Source: Channallabes apus (Eukaryota > Chordata > Actinopteri > Siluriformes > Clariidae). From it: a stretch of 64,000 nucleotides of DNA. Shown in pieces: positions 21,238 through 32,599 of the stretch (positions within the stretch are counted from its first letter, which is position 1; every line of letters begins with the position of its first letter). The position numbers and the translations under genes were made by a program. The stretch spans positions 2,814,967 to 2,878,966 of the forward strand of contig CM060113.1 of the NCBI GenBank assembly GCA_030522415.1. Reading direction: 5' to 3'. The notes beneath the pieces are model-generated. The model saw only the letters and a list, made by a program, of their open reading frames with translations. It was not told the origin of the DNA and ran no database searches.

Positions 21238-21321
21238 ATATGGTTACATCACATGCATCATCTCCGGCAGCAGGATGGGAGCGGAACCCGCTCGCTGCAT
21301 CTGCCATCCCGTCATACAGAT
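21238..21321 (+). other. Candidate internal exon A
   Basis: An 84-base segment preceded by CTTTTTCCATTTATTCACAG, a good 3' splice site, and followed by GTAAGC, a good 5' splice site. All three plus frames are open. Read from its second base it ends two bases into a codon, which is compatible with the open frame of candidate exon B at 23703. That frame has several cysteines, but no domain was recognised. It could be a real exon of an unknown host gene, a non-coding exon, or coincidence. Confidence 0.3.
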
Positions 21322-21378
21322 GTAAGCACACACTCCATACACATCTCTCAAATCTGGCCTCAGAAACTCCCACCAGAT

Positions 21379-21380
<2 letters not shown>

Positions 21381-21428
<48 letters not shown>

Positions 21429-21431
21429 ACA
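21381..21431. repeat. CA microsatellite
   Basis: About 25 CA units with one AT interruption near the end. Confidence 0.95.
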
Positions 21432-21750
21432 ACAAGCCCCTGATTAGTGCTCCGCACCAGCCTAGTGATGAGTGTGTTAGCGAGTTCACACTCTTCCTGC
21501 CTTCTCAAAGTCTCGGTGCCACTTCAAACACAAACCCCCGGTAGTAATCATAATTTCCATTTTCTACACGCTTCATGGTCCGTTTGATGTTCAGGAGGAG
21601 TAAGCGAAGATAGTAAAGAGATCTGAGAGCTCGTCTGAATATTAAAATCTATCTCTCGTGATTCCTCTATTCGACCTAAAGTAAGCATTGAACACAAAAT
21701 AAAGCACCGACGTCTTCTGATAATAATCAGCATACCAGTGCAATTTTGCA

Positions 21751-21751
<1 letters not shown>

Positions 21752-21803
<52 letters not shown>
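21752..21803. repeat. CA microsatellite
   Basis: About 25 uninterrupted CA units. Confidence 0.95.
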
Positions 21804-21804
<1 letters not shown>

Positions 21805-21971
21805 TACTGTATGTGGAAAGAGTAAAACATGAAAATATAATGTATAATGTAAAAAAATATGAGCAGATATACAACATGTGAAATGTACAATAAAAATGGA
21901 AACTTTATGTGAGATAAATTAATCACATGCCGTTAAAATTATGCTTGGGGGAAAAATGTAAAAAATTATAT

Positions 21972-21996
21972 ATACATACATACATACATACATACA

Positions 21997-22025
<29 letters not shown>
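21972..22025. repeat. ACAT microsatellite
   Basis: About 13 perfect ACAT units, directly left of a Tc1-like remnant. Confidence 0.95.
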
Positions 22026-22027
<2 letters not shown>

Positions 22028-22029
22028 CA

Positions 22030-22560
22030 ACATGTATAGTACCGCAAACAACTTTGGGATCACTTTCTAACTCCATGATCTTTCCAGATTTTTATTTCTT
22101 TCTACACTGTAAAACAATACTGAAGGCGTTTATCCAAAATCCACAATAATAATATAAATAATAATAATAAACAATAATCTCCTTTGAACAGTTGATATTG
22201 AGATGTTTATCTGCTACTTCTGCTCTGTAAAGCTTCATAACGGCTCTAATCTGAGCTGCTGGTTGTTAATTGGTGATTTCTGAGGCTGGTGACTCTAAAT
22301 GAAGGTCAGAGGTCAGTTTTGGTCCTGCTTTCCTCGGAAGGTACACAGCACACATACCTGTAAAGTTTAACATGAGACGCTCAAATGGCAACATTTTAAG
22401 TCCACCCTTCAAAATTAATAAAAAAAATGTTTTACAACTTTAAAGTTAGAAGTATGGATACATTTAAAGAACCACCTTCAATGATTGTGAACATGATGTT
22501 GTCTCCCAATAAAGTTGGATCCTTACAGTAGGTGTACTCGTACTTTTGACTTTTAAGTCA
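22030..22560 (-). mobile_element. Tc1-like remnant
   Basis: CTCCTTTGAACAGTTGATAT, GAGATGTTTATCTGCTACTT and GATTTCTGAGGCTGGTGACT match in form the minus strand of a Tc1-like transposase common in teleosts. The right edge shows ACTTTTGACTTTTAAG. It is frame-destroyed, and its ends are uncertain. Confidence 0.45.
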
Positions 22561-22678
22561 GAATTGTGAGTTTAACAATAGTTTGAGGATTTAAACAGTT
22601 TTACTGAGCATCAGAACCACACAGAGTTCCTCTGAGGACTTTAGGGACACTTTTTTTGCACAGAAATTCCAGCTTCTT

Positions 22679-22775
22679 CATTTTCTATACCGCTTTATCC
22701 TGTATTTAGGGTCGCGGGGACCTGGAGCCTATCCCAGGAGACTCAGGGCACGAGGCGGGGTACACCCTGGACAGC
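22679..22775 (-). mobile_element. 5'-truncated DANA/mermaid-like SINE
   Basis: Only the 3' end is present (minus strand from CTGTCCAGGGTGTACCCCGC to AAGCGGTATAGAAAATG). It is flanked by a perfect 14-bp duplication, AATTCCAGCTTCTT, at 22665-22678 and 22776-22789. A long target duplication with 5' truncation is the signature of LINE-type retroposition. Confidence 0.85.
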
Positions 22776-22789
22776 AATTCCAGCTTCTT

Positions 22790-23700
22790 GTTTTATTTAT
22801 TTATTTATTTATTGTTTAAAAAATAGTCACTTATATAATGTGCTGCTTTTATTATTTCATTGATCTATCATGGAGAGTAAACCTGTCCTAAGAGTGACAC
22901 ACACATTTGAATTTAAGCATAAAGACAATGAAAGTTTACACAGGAGAACGCAGGAGCATGAATACAAACAGGTTCATCACGACCTTCAGCTGAAATGAGT
23001 CGTGTCCTTGGTGAGTGAAGTGTAAGTTGGACATATTGAATAAAAAAAAAAGGAAAATCCACAGGACATTATTTGGTCTTTCGGTGTATCTGTAAGAAAT
23101 AACTTTCCGTTGTGTCCTTGAAGTCTCGTTGTTGAGTGACCTGTTGGCAAAAATGCAATTCAGGGTTTTTGAAGAGAGAAGAGAAAATGGGTAGAAATGA
23201 GCCACAGATTCAGACTAAAAGGAGATGAAAAGTCTCAGCAGAAAGCTATTTTTTTTTAAGCAAGCTTAGACATCATGTCTTATTTCACTGTTTAACTATT
23301 TATGTTTAGGTTTTTGATATCCGACATCATGATTTGCATATTCACTGAATGGATTGTCATCCCATGGTAACAATTGTTGTTGGTAACTTTACCAATTAAA
23401 GAACTTAAACGTAATTTGACAACGTTATGAACACTGGGTCAGTTTTGGCATTGGGTGGTTTTTGAAATTGGGTGGTTTTAAAATTGTTTTAAAATTGCAC
23501 TAGATTAACGTTATGACGTTGGGATTACGTTGAATGAACGAGCCCAGCACCACACTGCAAATAAATCTTCATAACAGCAGTGATTTATACTTTTTTATTT
23601 TAATCTCTATCTTTATTTTAATCAGCTAAAAACATATTGGAATTATTCATATTACTGATGCTATTTTTTCTCTCTCTCTTTCTCCTTTCGGCAATTATTC
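22790..23700. other. No gene recognised
   Basis: AT-rich. A short stretch near 23400-23540 repeats AACGTTATGA/ACGTTGGG motifs, possibly an old repeat. A pyrimidine tract at 23668-23690 leads into candidate exon B. Confidence 0.4.
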
Positions 23701-23702
23701 AG

Positions 23703-23889
23703 CTCCACTCATCGTCACTGCAGTGCCGGCGATGACAGCGCTGAACACTTTCCACTGGTCCACCAGGAAGCTCCTGCTGATGCCAGTAAAAGCACATATG
23801 TCGCTTTGTCAAACAACAAGCACCACAGAGTAGATCCTCCAAGGCAGAAACATACTAAACTCTTGCAATTTAACACAGCATTAAACTGA
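23703..23889 (+). other. Candidate exon B, possibly terminal coding
   Basis: It follows a long pyrimidine tract and GGCAATTATTCAG, a good 3' splice site. The frame starting at 23704 is open for 61 codons to a TGA at 23887-23889 and is phase-compatible with exon A. The residues include HCSAGDDSAEHFPL and SKSTYVALSNNKHHRVDPP, with no family recognised. A GT at 23786 (CCAGTAAAAG) could instead make it an 83-base internal exon. The minus strand also has a short open frame. Confidence is low without homology. Confidence 0.3.
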
Positions 23890-23894
23890 GAAGC

Positions 23895-24825
23895 AGCTGC
23901 AGGGAATTATCAGTATGAGCATGTACAGTACAGTTTGTACCACTTGATGTCTGAGATCCATTCTGTGAAAGTGTTTGGATGTTGTGTAAAAGGATCTTAC
24001 TGTAAGTGGCATATATTTTGTACATTTCTAAAGTTTAATATTATTCATCCATAACCCTAACATCACCGCAGGTAAAGTGAGTAACACAGATGATCAATTA
24101 TACACCAGTAAACGTATGACAGGATCATGGACACCTATTGTTCATCTGTGCCTGTGGAGACTAAAGACCAGCTTCGGCAACAATGGAATTTAGTAATGTG
24201 TGCTCGGACAGCTTATCGTCTCCTCTACAGGAAAGCATGCCGAATGACCAAAAGTATTGGCATTATTGTTGAATTTTGGCAAATCAAATTATCTAATTGA
24301 AAGCATGATACAATTGCCTGTTGTGATCCCCTAACCTCAATTTAACATCTTTTGGATTGATATTAATATTCCCCCCTTTAATCCATCTACATTATTACAG
24401 CACACATGAGATAAGTAACGTATAAATGACTTCTTAGCTTGATTATTCTGAATGTCTTAGGAAATAATTGTATACCATCTGAAACAGCTTTATTAACAAT
24501 CACCAGTTTGCACTTGCCAGGTTTAAGGATAAGCCTCGATTACAGCTTTCCAAACAGATCGGCTCATCACAAGCTCTCAAGAACGTGACTTGGCTCGACA
24601 CTTTATCCATGAGAGAACCAATATGACTTATGAATCATCCTTGAATTATTGATGTTCCTATGTTCATGTTCATTTTGACTTATCTTACTTAAAAGTCTTT
24701 ATGACTAAACATAAGAAACTAAAACATAACAAAAAGGAAAGTTTTTTTGTTTTAAAAGATTCTCTAAAGATTATTTAAACCCATTACAGTAGCATTGCAT
24801 TAATGTAACTAAAAAGTTAAAATGT
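23895..24825. other. No feature recognised
   Basis: AT-rich unique sequence. Confidence 0.4.
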
Positions 24826-24830
24826 AAGAT

Positions 24831-25195
24831 TGTCAGGAGTGACGTTTGGGAGGACGCAAGTGCAGGTAACAGATGAGAATAAATAACCAAAACACGGGTA
24901 AGCAATACGTACTGTAGTCATAGTCAGAAAAGAGGCCAGGGTCGGTCAATCGGCAAAACACACAAACTAGGGTAGGCAAGAAATTGGAAACTAGTGAACA
25001 GATACAGATCATACACAATAAGGCAATCAAGATAATAAAGGCTTGGTAACGTCCGGAAAACTCACGAGAGCGTATACTTCGCAAAGTCTCTCTGTTGCTG
25101 AGTCCTATTTAAGCACCTGGTTAATTGGGTGCAGGTGTTCTAGAACTCAGGTGACCTGGAATGTGACTGCTGGGAATTGTAGTTCGTCTCCGACA
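24831..25195 (-). mobile_element. Solo LTR, 365 bp
   Basis: It begins TGTCAGGAG and ends CTCCGACA, so it has TG...CA ends on either strand, and is flanked by a perfect 5-bp duplication AAGAT (24826-24830 and 25196-25200). On the minus strand it starts with TGTCGGAGACGAACTACAAT and contains CTTTATTATC. No internal retroviral sequence is nearby, so it is a solo LTR left by recombination. The element family is not identified. Confidence 0.75.
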
Positions 25196-25626
25196 AAGAT
25201 GAATTTAACCTTATCTTAGCACTTGCATACCTGGAAAGCACTGCTTTGTTGGTAACCTTTGATCAGTGCTCCAACATTGGGCCAAAGTTGGGCTAATGGC
25301 AGTGCATGTGTTGGGTCGTATTGGTATCAGTGGTTGGCCCGAAATTGGTTCAGTAGATAATGGGAAAGTAAAAAAAATTGGAAATTAAATGATATTGTTT
25401 AAGATTTGTGCAGCAGGCTCCTGCAATGATGCCAACACATCAGGAGCTCATACTGTATGAGGGTTTGTTACCAATCTAGTAAATAACATTGAAAGAACTA
25501 GAATCTCTAGCTCAGTGTACACTGGCATTGGCCCAATGTTGGACCAATAATGTCTCCTGTGATGCTCATTTTCTCCCTGATAGACCATGACACTTTTCTG
25601 CATTCGCTCTAATGACTGACCAATGC

Positions 25627-25677
<51 letters not shown>

Positions 25678-25687
25678 GTGTGTGCGC
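25627..25687. repeat. GT microsatellite
   Basis: About 30 GT units with TA and CG interruptions. Confidence 0.93.
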
Positions 25688-25808
25688 ATGTCAGGAAGTA
25701 TCACCACTTTCCACATGTGAACAACTTGTACAAGGACAGACATTGCTAGACATTGCTACTTGTGAGTATAATTCTGTTTCCTACAGTAAATATTGCCTAC
25801 AGTATAGA

Positions 25809-26615
25809 CAGGCACGTGCACTCATAGGAGGCAGGTGAGGCAGTGCCTCACCTTGCCACCAGGGGCGGTAAAGCGCTCAACATGGTTTCCTCAGCTGTCA
25901 CCATAAGTTGTTAAAAAATGAATAATATAATAAAACATAATATAATATCTGTCCTGTGGTCTATGCTTTTAATGCAATTTTGGTGTGTTTCCTATACATT
26001 TGGATCATTTTCATAGTCAAAATAGCTGTATTTCTTGTTCAAATAACAACGGGAGACGAGAATCATGGAGGCTGAGGCAGTGACAGGTAGTGCCTCTCAG
26101 CGCGTGCGTGTGAGAGTGTGCACCACTCACACACTGTACTGAGCGCGTGCAAACGGCGCGTGCTTGCAGTCAGCGGGAAAATACAGGCCTTGAGGCAGCC
26201 AGTACCTTTGCCTCAAAGATGGGGGCGATAGTGAGCCTGCGGCTAATAGTTCACGACACGAGTAAATGCGAGAGTAAATTAAGAAGAAGAAAAAGAAAAG
26301 AAAAACAACCAACAAGATTCGGTGCTAACGCGTTGCTATTTGGCTTTATTTTCCCTGAAAATGGAGGATATAATCTCGAAGATAAGAAATTTTTCAAAAC
26401 TTCATTTACAAGTAAAGGTAAGAATACTGCAGTGGTGTGTTTAAATGTACAGTGGTGTGTTTAAAATGTTATTAAATTTAATCAAGAATGGGATAACAAC
26501 CATGTATGCTTGTAAATCTGACTTGTGAGTCAGTGCCTTAGCGTCATACAGTACGTTTGTAAATCTGACTCTGAGTCAGTGCCTCACCAACCCCAACCCT
26601 CACCGCACGTCACTG
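25809..26615. mobile_element. hAT-like non-autonomous element
   Basis: Ends CAGGCACGTGC and, inverted, CAGTGACGTGC. Both are followed by GTGAGG and GTGAGGCA(G/C)TG motifs. The flanks AGTATAGA (25801-25808) and CCTATAGA (26616-26623) match at six of eight positions, fitting a decayed 8-bp duplication. Inside is a GC-rich stretch (26080-26330) with short open frames but no recognisable transposase. Confidence 0.55.
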
Positions 26616-26949
26616 CCTATAGAACTATGAATATGTAGTGATGAAATAATTTGGACGAAAATGCAATGCATTGAGAAATCAATTTCTGGAGGTACAGTAT
26701 AAATGTGTTTTCTTATTATTGGCGATGATGAAAAGAGTCTAATTTCCAATTTCCAACTTTGCCATTATCTACTGAACCAACATTGTGACAACATTGGGCC
26801 CACCTTGTGATTATCTTTGAGCCAACATTGTGGCCACTAATGAGCCAATGTTGGGCCAGTGGACAAAATGACATTGGGCCAACGACTGATGCCAACATTG
26901 GCCCAATGTACAGTACAGTATGCACTGCCGTTGGCCCAGCATTGACCCT

Positions 26950-27478
26950 TCAGTAGTGTGCTATCAGGGTTTACAGTATTAGTTCCTCATGTACTGCAAT
27001 ATTACACTGTGAGGATTAAAGGAGCTACACAGGGATTATTATTCTTTATGATATCAGCTCTGTTAATGTCCAATTTCCAGGGAGGATGTACTGTACCATC
27101 ACCCAACATATGAATACTGTAACAAAGCTTGTTCATAAGACTGATTTGTTCATACTGTAAGTATAATAAACATTGTCTAAGTACTAACACAATTAACTGT
27201 ACATAGTATGACACTAACACGTTTTGCGATCTTGTCCTTGTTCTTTAGAATCACGCAGATGGTTGAACAATTCATGTTAAAAGAAATGTCTACCATCTTT
27301 TCATCTCTCTCCAATCTCTCAAATATTCTCTTAATTGTTTTTGTCTCCATCATTATTGCTTGCCGCTTCTTTTACTCTTGCTTCTAGACAATGCACGCCG
27401 GACATGTCTAACTTTCATGACTGAACATGTGCGAGTAGATGTTCATTTGATGGTTTGGAGCTACACATGCTGCTCCAA
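26950..27478. other. No feature recognised
   Basis: AT-rich unique sequence. Confidence 0.4.
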
Positions 27479-27479
27479 A

Positions 27480-27870
27480 GCTCCTAGTGATCCAAACCCC
27501 CAGTGACCTCTGCACCTACTGTATCTGACTCATCCTGGTGCCATGCTGCTGCCGAATTGAACTGGACTCCATGTTAACTTCTTTGGTTATGTTGAGCTTC
27601 CAGCTGTCTAACAGATTATGTCAGCATGTCATCTGTTATGACCCAAATGTGGATGGGTTCTCTGTTGAGCCTGGTTCCTCTCAAGGTTTCTTCCTATTGC
27701 CATCTCAGGGAGTTTATCCCTCAGCAGCGTATCCCTTAGCTTGCTCATCAGGGATAATCAGATCACTACGACCTATACATTTTAACTTTCTCTAATTTTG
27801 TGAAGCTGTTTTGAGACAATGACCATTGTTAAAAGCACCATATAAATAAAATTGAATTGAATTGAATTCT
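27480..27870 (+). mobile_element. 5'-truncated LINE 3' end
   Basis: GTTCCTCTCAAGGTTTCTTC, TGCTCATCAGGGATAA, TTGTGAAGCTGTTTTGAGAC and AAAGCACCATATAAATAAA are the 3' tail of a common teleost CR1/L2-type LINE, ending in the ATTGA repeat at 27848-27868. No coding part remains. Confidence 0.6.
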
Positions 27871-27874
27871 TATC

Positions 27875-29145
27875 TTTCAAAGTTCATGAATTGAAGGTTT
27901 GTATGTAGGGGACTTACTGTAGTGACTTTGATCAGGGGTTGGCGAGTGATTCAGCCTTGTGGTAGAAGCTGGTACCTGTAAATAAAAGAACACAAATGGT
28001 TCAGAGTCGATTCAAAATGACTTAGAAGCAAGTACTAATGAGGCAAAGTGTTTCTTTTCGAGATGACAAACGTTGTCAGATGTGTGTTTTCATGTGGCTG
28101 GATGTGGCTTGAATATGGATTTTGGCAGGCAGCTGTTCTCTCCAGTATTTCGGACCATACAAACCTTATTTAGCGTAATTAACGACTGTAGAGCACCTGG
28201 AATGCAAAGTTATACATATATTAATATTTAGCTCATGGAAAGGATCTCATCCAATCAGATTGTTCAGTTGCTGCTGACAGTACATGTAGTACCGTACTGT
28301 ATGTATATTATTTTCAATGCAGGCTGATTTTCCCAGTGGAGACGTTTGGTTGGCTGTTGATATTTGCTGCTTTGTGCTGTGTTTTTCAGCCATGTAGCCC
28401 TGGAAGCTTCACTGTGTCCCTTTTTAAAAAAAAAAGTTTTTCTGAACTCTGTTTTAAACTTCAGGCACCACAGATATATACAGTATACGAGGTCAGACCT
28501 TGTGCGAGCAGATGTTACCAGGCATAAATTCTATAAATAAGTGTTAACATTCTAATGCATTAAAGTGTGAAAGTCATGCTTTCCAAATTATTTCAATATC
28601 ATTATTACCAAAATAACCATAGCTTTCAAAAATAACCTAATGCCACTGTTGGTCCGATGTTGTGTTTCAGGTTATGTAATAAGTAATACATACAAGGTCA
28701 TATAAAAAAGTTTCTCCTGGGTTTCTGTTTTATAAAACTATTTATGCTAAGAAAGTTTCCTCCTGTTGATTTCTTGTTTTGATTTCTAGTCTTACTTCTG
28801 TCTGACTGCTATTAGACTGTTTTCGGAATGTACTCATCTGATCAGTGTTAGTCCTTGATTCATTTATTTTTTACAGTTTGTATCGTACGTGTTACTTTAA
28901 TAGTCATGTTGAGTTTGTGCTGTACGTTGCTGTAGTTTACATCCTGCTTCCTGTTTCTGATCCTTGTTCATGTGTTTCAAATCTGCCTTATGGATTTTAA
29001 CTTTCACTGTAGACTTTAATTAAGGTTTTGGCTTCACCCCAATACTCTCAAAACACTAGGACATTTATAAAAAGTTATTTTGCAGAGCCGAACATATGCT
29101 GGTTGATTGACTTCATTCGAGGAGAAATTCGCAAATTTCAAGCAC
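27875..29145. other. No gene recognised
   Basis: AT-rich. Open frames are short and unsupported. Confidence 0.4.
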
Positions 29146-29148
29146 ACA

Positions 29149-29183
29149 GGGTTAGGGTTAGCCTAACCCTAACCCTAACCCTC
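29149..29183. repeat. Head-to-head telomere-like repeat
   Basis: GGGTTAGGGTTA is followed directly by GCCTAACCCTAACCCTAACC and CTC. Two TTAGGG-type units meet about three and a half CCCTAA units in inverted orientation, the geometry of a telomere-telomere junction. It is also a near-perfect short palindrome. Confidence 0.8.
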
Positions 29184-29189
29184 TTTTAT

Positions 29190-29985
29190 CCAGCACAATA
29201 AGCTGAATATTGCTAATAGAACACAAACCCTAGGCTTGTTTTCTAGCATTAGACACCATTATACAGGACTATTTACATTCACAATGAACTGAAATGAGGT
29301 TGATTCGTGAGCTTTGTGTAACGGTGAGCATGGTGTCTTCAGCAGCAGCACTTTTAGCTCATCTGGAGAAACATGTTATTTCTAGGACACTGTGGAACAA
29401 ATAGGATTCTCTTTAATCATGCCACAATCTTTTTACCTGCTTTCCGCTGCTCCTTATATTCATAAGGCAACAAAAACAGGCTTTGAGAAGGAAATAACAA
29501 GGTGCAAAAATAGTAGGTTTAGAAATTTTTGGACATGAAACTTGTTTATAAATGTATTTATACTGTATGTACTACTACTACTATTAAAAATAATTATAAT
29601 AGTACATTACCTCATACGCCTAAGAAACTTTGCTACTGATCCCAGAGCAGTGTTGTTACAGAAAATGAAGCAACACACTCTGACCAATCAGGATTGAAAA
29701 CTTACTAATGATGTGGATAACGGGGAATAGCGATGATTTATCGGGGTACTGTCAGGAGGCAGAGAGGGTTGCACTACTTTATCTCTCTTCTTTAAGGATC
29801 AACATCTGGATATATAAGTAACATCTAAGGATATTCCGAAAATGACTCTAGAACCGTCCAACAGGAAGGATAGTGCTGAACCCTCAACTTCACAGAAAAT
29901 CATGAATGAGTGTGATGGGAGATCACTTAAACATTTGGTGAAGTTGCATCATGAAAAAGAAGGCAGTTAAAATCAGAGCTAAGTT
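29190..29985. other. No gene recognised
   Basis: AT-rich unique sequence. Confidence 0.4.
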
Positions 29986-29989
29986 TAAT

Positions 29990-30140
29990 AAGGAAATCAG
30001 GAGCATTCCTAGACTTGATACTGTAACTTGCAGGATTAGAACTAAATAGTTGTGTGTCCATAAAAAAATTAAATACAAAAAAAACAGTAGAGACTCATTA
30101 AAAAAAGTTTCAATTTGTTAGGCAGCATAAAGAAAAAAAA
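29990..30140 (+). mobile_element. Tc1-like transposase fragment
   Basis: AACTAAATAGTTGTGTGTCC and AATTTGTTAGGCAGCATAAAG match in order the fragment at 32610-32705, just upstream of the first catalytic aspartate region. No open frame survives. Confidence 0.5.
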
Positions 30141-30178
30141 GTCTAATCAATTATAATAAATAGTGGGGCAAAATAGAT

Positions 30179-30382
30179 CATTATTTCTCAATCTTGGGTC
30201 CTTGAGGGAACCCCCGCCCCCTGTCCTGCACACTTTAGAGATTTTCCTGCTCCATCACACCTACTTGAACTCATGAAAGCCTTTTAATTAGCTGATTAGT
30301 CAAATCTGGTGAGCTGGGACCTGAGAAAACATTAAAATGTGCAGGACATGGGTTCCTCCAGGACCAGGGTTGAGAGCCAGTG
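30179..30382. mobile_element. hAT-like MITE, 204 bp
   Basis: Inverted ends CATTATTTCTCAATC and, on the right, TTGAGAGCCAGTG continue inward as TGTCCTGCACA on both sides. The flanks AAATAGAT (30171-30178) and GACTAGAT (30383-30390) agree at six of eight positions. A common type of palindromic element in teleosts, with no coding content. Confidence 0.65.
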
Positions 30383-30394
30383 GACTAGATAAAA

Positions 30395-30960
30395 CAGCTA
30401 GGATAACAGATAACACAGAAAACTCAGAAACTAAATAAGGACACTAATTAAAGTGCAAACACTTAGCAGGTGAGAGTGGCCAAGAGTGTACATGACAGGG
30501 TCATGTGATTTGTTGGAGTCTGTGAGCGCTGATGGGAAATGAAGCCCAAGGCAGCTAAAAATGGTGCTGTCATGACAAGTTAAAATAAACAGGAATACAG
30601 GAATAAAATCTGAAAGAAGAGCTTGTTTTTGGTCCTAGCAGGTGCTCGGGCATGACTGTGCAGATGGTGCGAGTCAGCACAAAGCCTGTCAGGATTTTTT
30701 TCACATTCTGCTCTACTGATGAGGAAGAGAAGAGAAGAAAAAAAAGACTGATGCCAAGTTTGTTACTTGTTTTCGCTCTCCTTCCAGTCTGGACTCGCCT
30801 GTCCATAAATGTCTTCACTTCTGAGAGTCCATGCAGTATTTATGCCCTACAGTATGTGGTCAGTTACTGTATGTGGTGTGTTACTGTATACCACAGTGCT
30901 GTCAGAAGGTCTTGAATCTTCTTCATCTTCCTTATTTTGGCCGTTCCCATTAAGGGTCAC
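30395..30960. other. No gene recognised
   Basis: An 87-codon plus frame at 30652-30915 has no recognisable domain. Confidence 0.35.
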
Positions 30961-30964
30961 AATG

Positions 30965-31025
30965 TAATTTAATTTAATTTAATTTAATTTAATTTAATTT
31001 AATTTAATTTTATTTTATTTTATTT
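30965..31025. repeat. AATTT/ATTTT pentanucleotide repeat
   Basis: About nine AATTT units change into ATTTT units. Confidence 0.93.
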
Positions 31026-31029
31026 GGCA

Positions 31030-32595
31030 TATGTCTTCCTTCCGGTCAGAAGATGTTGAATAATCTTCTAAATATTAATCCACTCATTGAATATCTTGTC
31101 ATTTATATACTGACAATATGTACTTTGAGCATTAGCGATATATGCAAGATTTAAAAAAAATGAGAAGTTCCATACTTTCCAGCTTTTCAATAACATGATA
31201 AAGAAGAATTGTTTTTGTCTAAATAATTTCAAGAGAGAGAGAAAATAAGGAGCTACTGTAGTGAGGGAAATGAAAGCTTGTTTCACCAACGTTCCCTAAC
31301 AATGCAGATAAAAACATACAACATGCCTGGTATAAGAGGATTTAAAAACTTTAGGACATGCTGTAATAGAAAAATAATTAACTTTGAGGTGGTAAGAGTA
31401 TTCCCCCTGTTACAGTATTTATTTTGTTGTTGTTGTTGTTTTTTTCCAGGTTTTGAGAAATGATGATTTACCTGCCTTTAAACAAAGAATTATAATTAGA
31501 AAGTTGTAGCTCTGTGCTTGATGGGACAATAAGAAAGCAGTAAAGGAAGCAGATGGCCAATCACTGAGTCATTATAAGAGCGGGACAGGCTCTCGGGGTG
31601 AGAAGTAATAACAGCGGTCCCGTTTCCAATCAGAGGTTTTCACATCAAAGGCCCTGGAAAACAAGTCTCAGAACAAATAAGCCCACAACATCAACAATAA
31701 CTAATTTGTGACAGCCCCAGTCAGGAGCACTGGAGTGTCTCTTGTGCTTCGTTTGAAGTTGTGGCTTTATTGTCTCTGGCTGTGAGCTGATTAATAGTTT
31801 GCCTAGCTCAAAAAGCTTAGCTTTTTTATTTATTTATTTTTTTTGCATGAAACATTTTTTTTTCCATCCTAGCCAATTTAACGGTACAGTTAGAGGCCAT
31901 GATAATGATGACTTAATTAATGTTTTACAGATCATCCTGACTGGCCTGTGTACATGCAGAAAGCTAAACCCACATGACCCTGATTTAACTCGATTGAAGT
32001 GTGAAAAACATGTACAATTAGACCTCAGGTGCCTTCATAAGTTGGCAGGTAAGTGAAAAAAAATACATTTTCCTACCATCTCTTCAAGGATCACGCTACA
32101 CGAGAAATGATTACAGATGGCACAAAGCTGGACCATATAATGACTAAGCTGCTGGTTACTACTTCATGCTGTACCGTGTGTCGCAGAATAAGGTATTAAT
32201 AAAATCAGTTCATTTGGGAAGAGATAATTATACTCAAGCCACAGCCATGACAGCCTGCTATTACTGAATAAATCTGTTCCAGTCAGCTAGATTCCATTTT
32301 CTGACACTCAAATCCTAAACTTTAACTGCTGTTTAACCACATGACATGGTACAGGTTAACATTTAAAGCGAAAGTAGTGAAAAAAAAAAGTGAAAATATC
32401 TCTACAATGAGAGTGTACTGTATGTTCCAAGTGGGGTCTATTTAAGAGAACCTGACACTGATTCATGGATTCTGAAATCGCTGAAATAACTGTAATTTGG
32501 TTAGGAACTGTCCAACACATTAATTAAATTATACTATCAACTTCATGGAACAAATGTATAATAGTGAAAGCAAAAGCATTTCCACACATGCACAT
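31030..32595. other. No gene recognised
   Basis: AT-rich with a less AT-rich block at 31560-31790. An open frame at 31799-32056 has no recognisable domain. Confidence 0.35.
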
Positions 32596-32599
32596 GGTG

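Larger units (their letters stand above)
25265..26948. mobile_element. Inverted-repeat region around a hAT-like element
   Basis: GGTTCAGTAGATAATGGGAA at about 25349-25368 is matched in inverted orientation at about 26755-26775 (CCATTATCTACTGAACC). Outside both lie runs of TTGGGCCAA-like motifs (25275-25340 and 26780-26945), also largely inverted. Between them sit a GT microsatellite and the hAT-like element at 25809. This looks like a long-TIR DNA transposon or a foldback element. No ends or target duplication could be fixed. Confidence 0.45.

Noticed and set aside
20866..21926. Several open frames rich in His/Thr or Cys/Val
   Set aside because: They are translations of CA/GT microsatellites and not genes.
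26127..26464. Open frames of 62 and 105 codons inside the hAT-like element
   Set aside because: No transposase motif such as a dimerisation domain was seen. Too short for hAT transposase.
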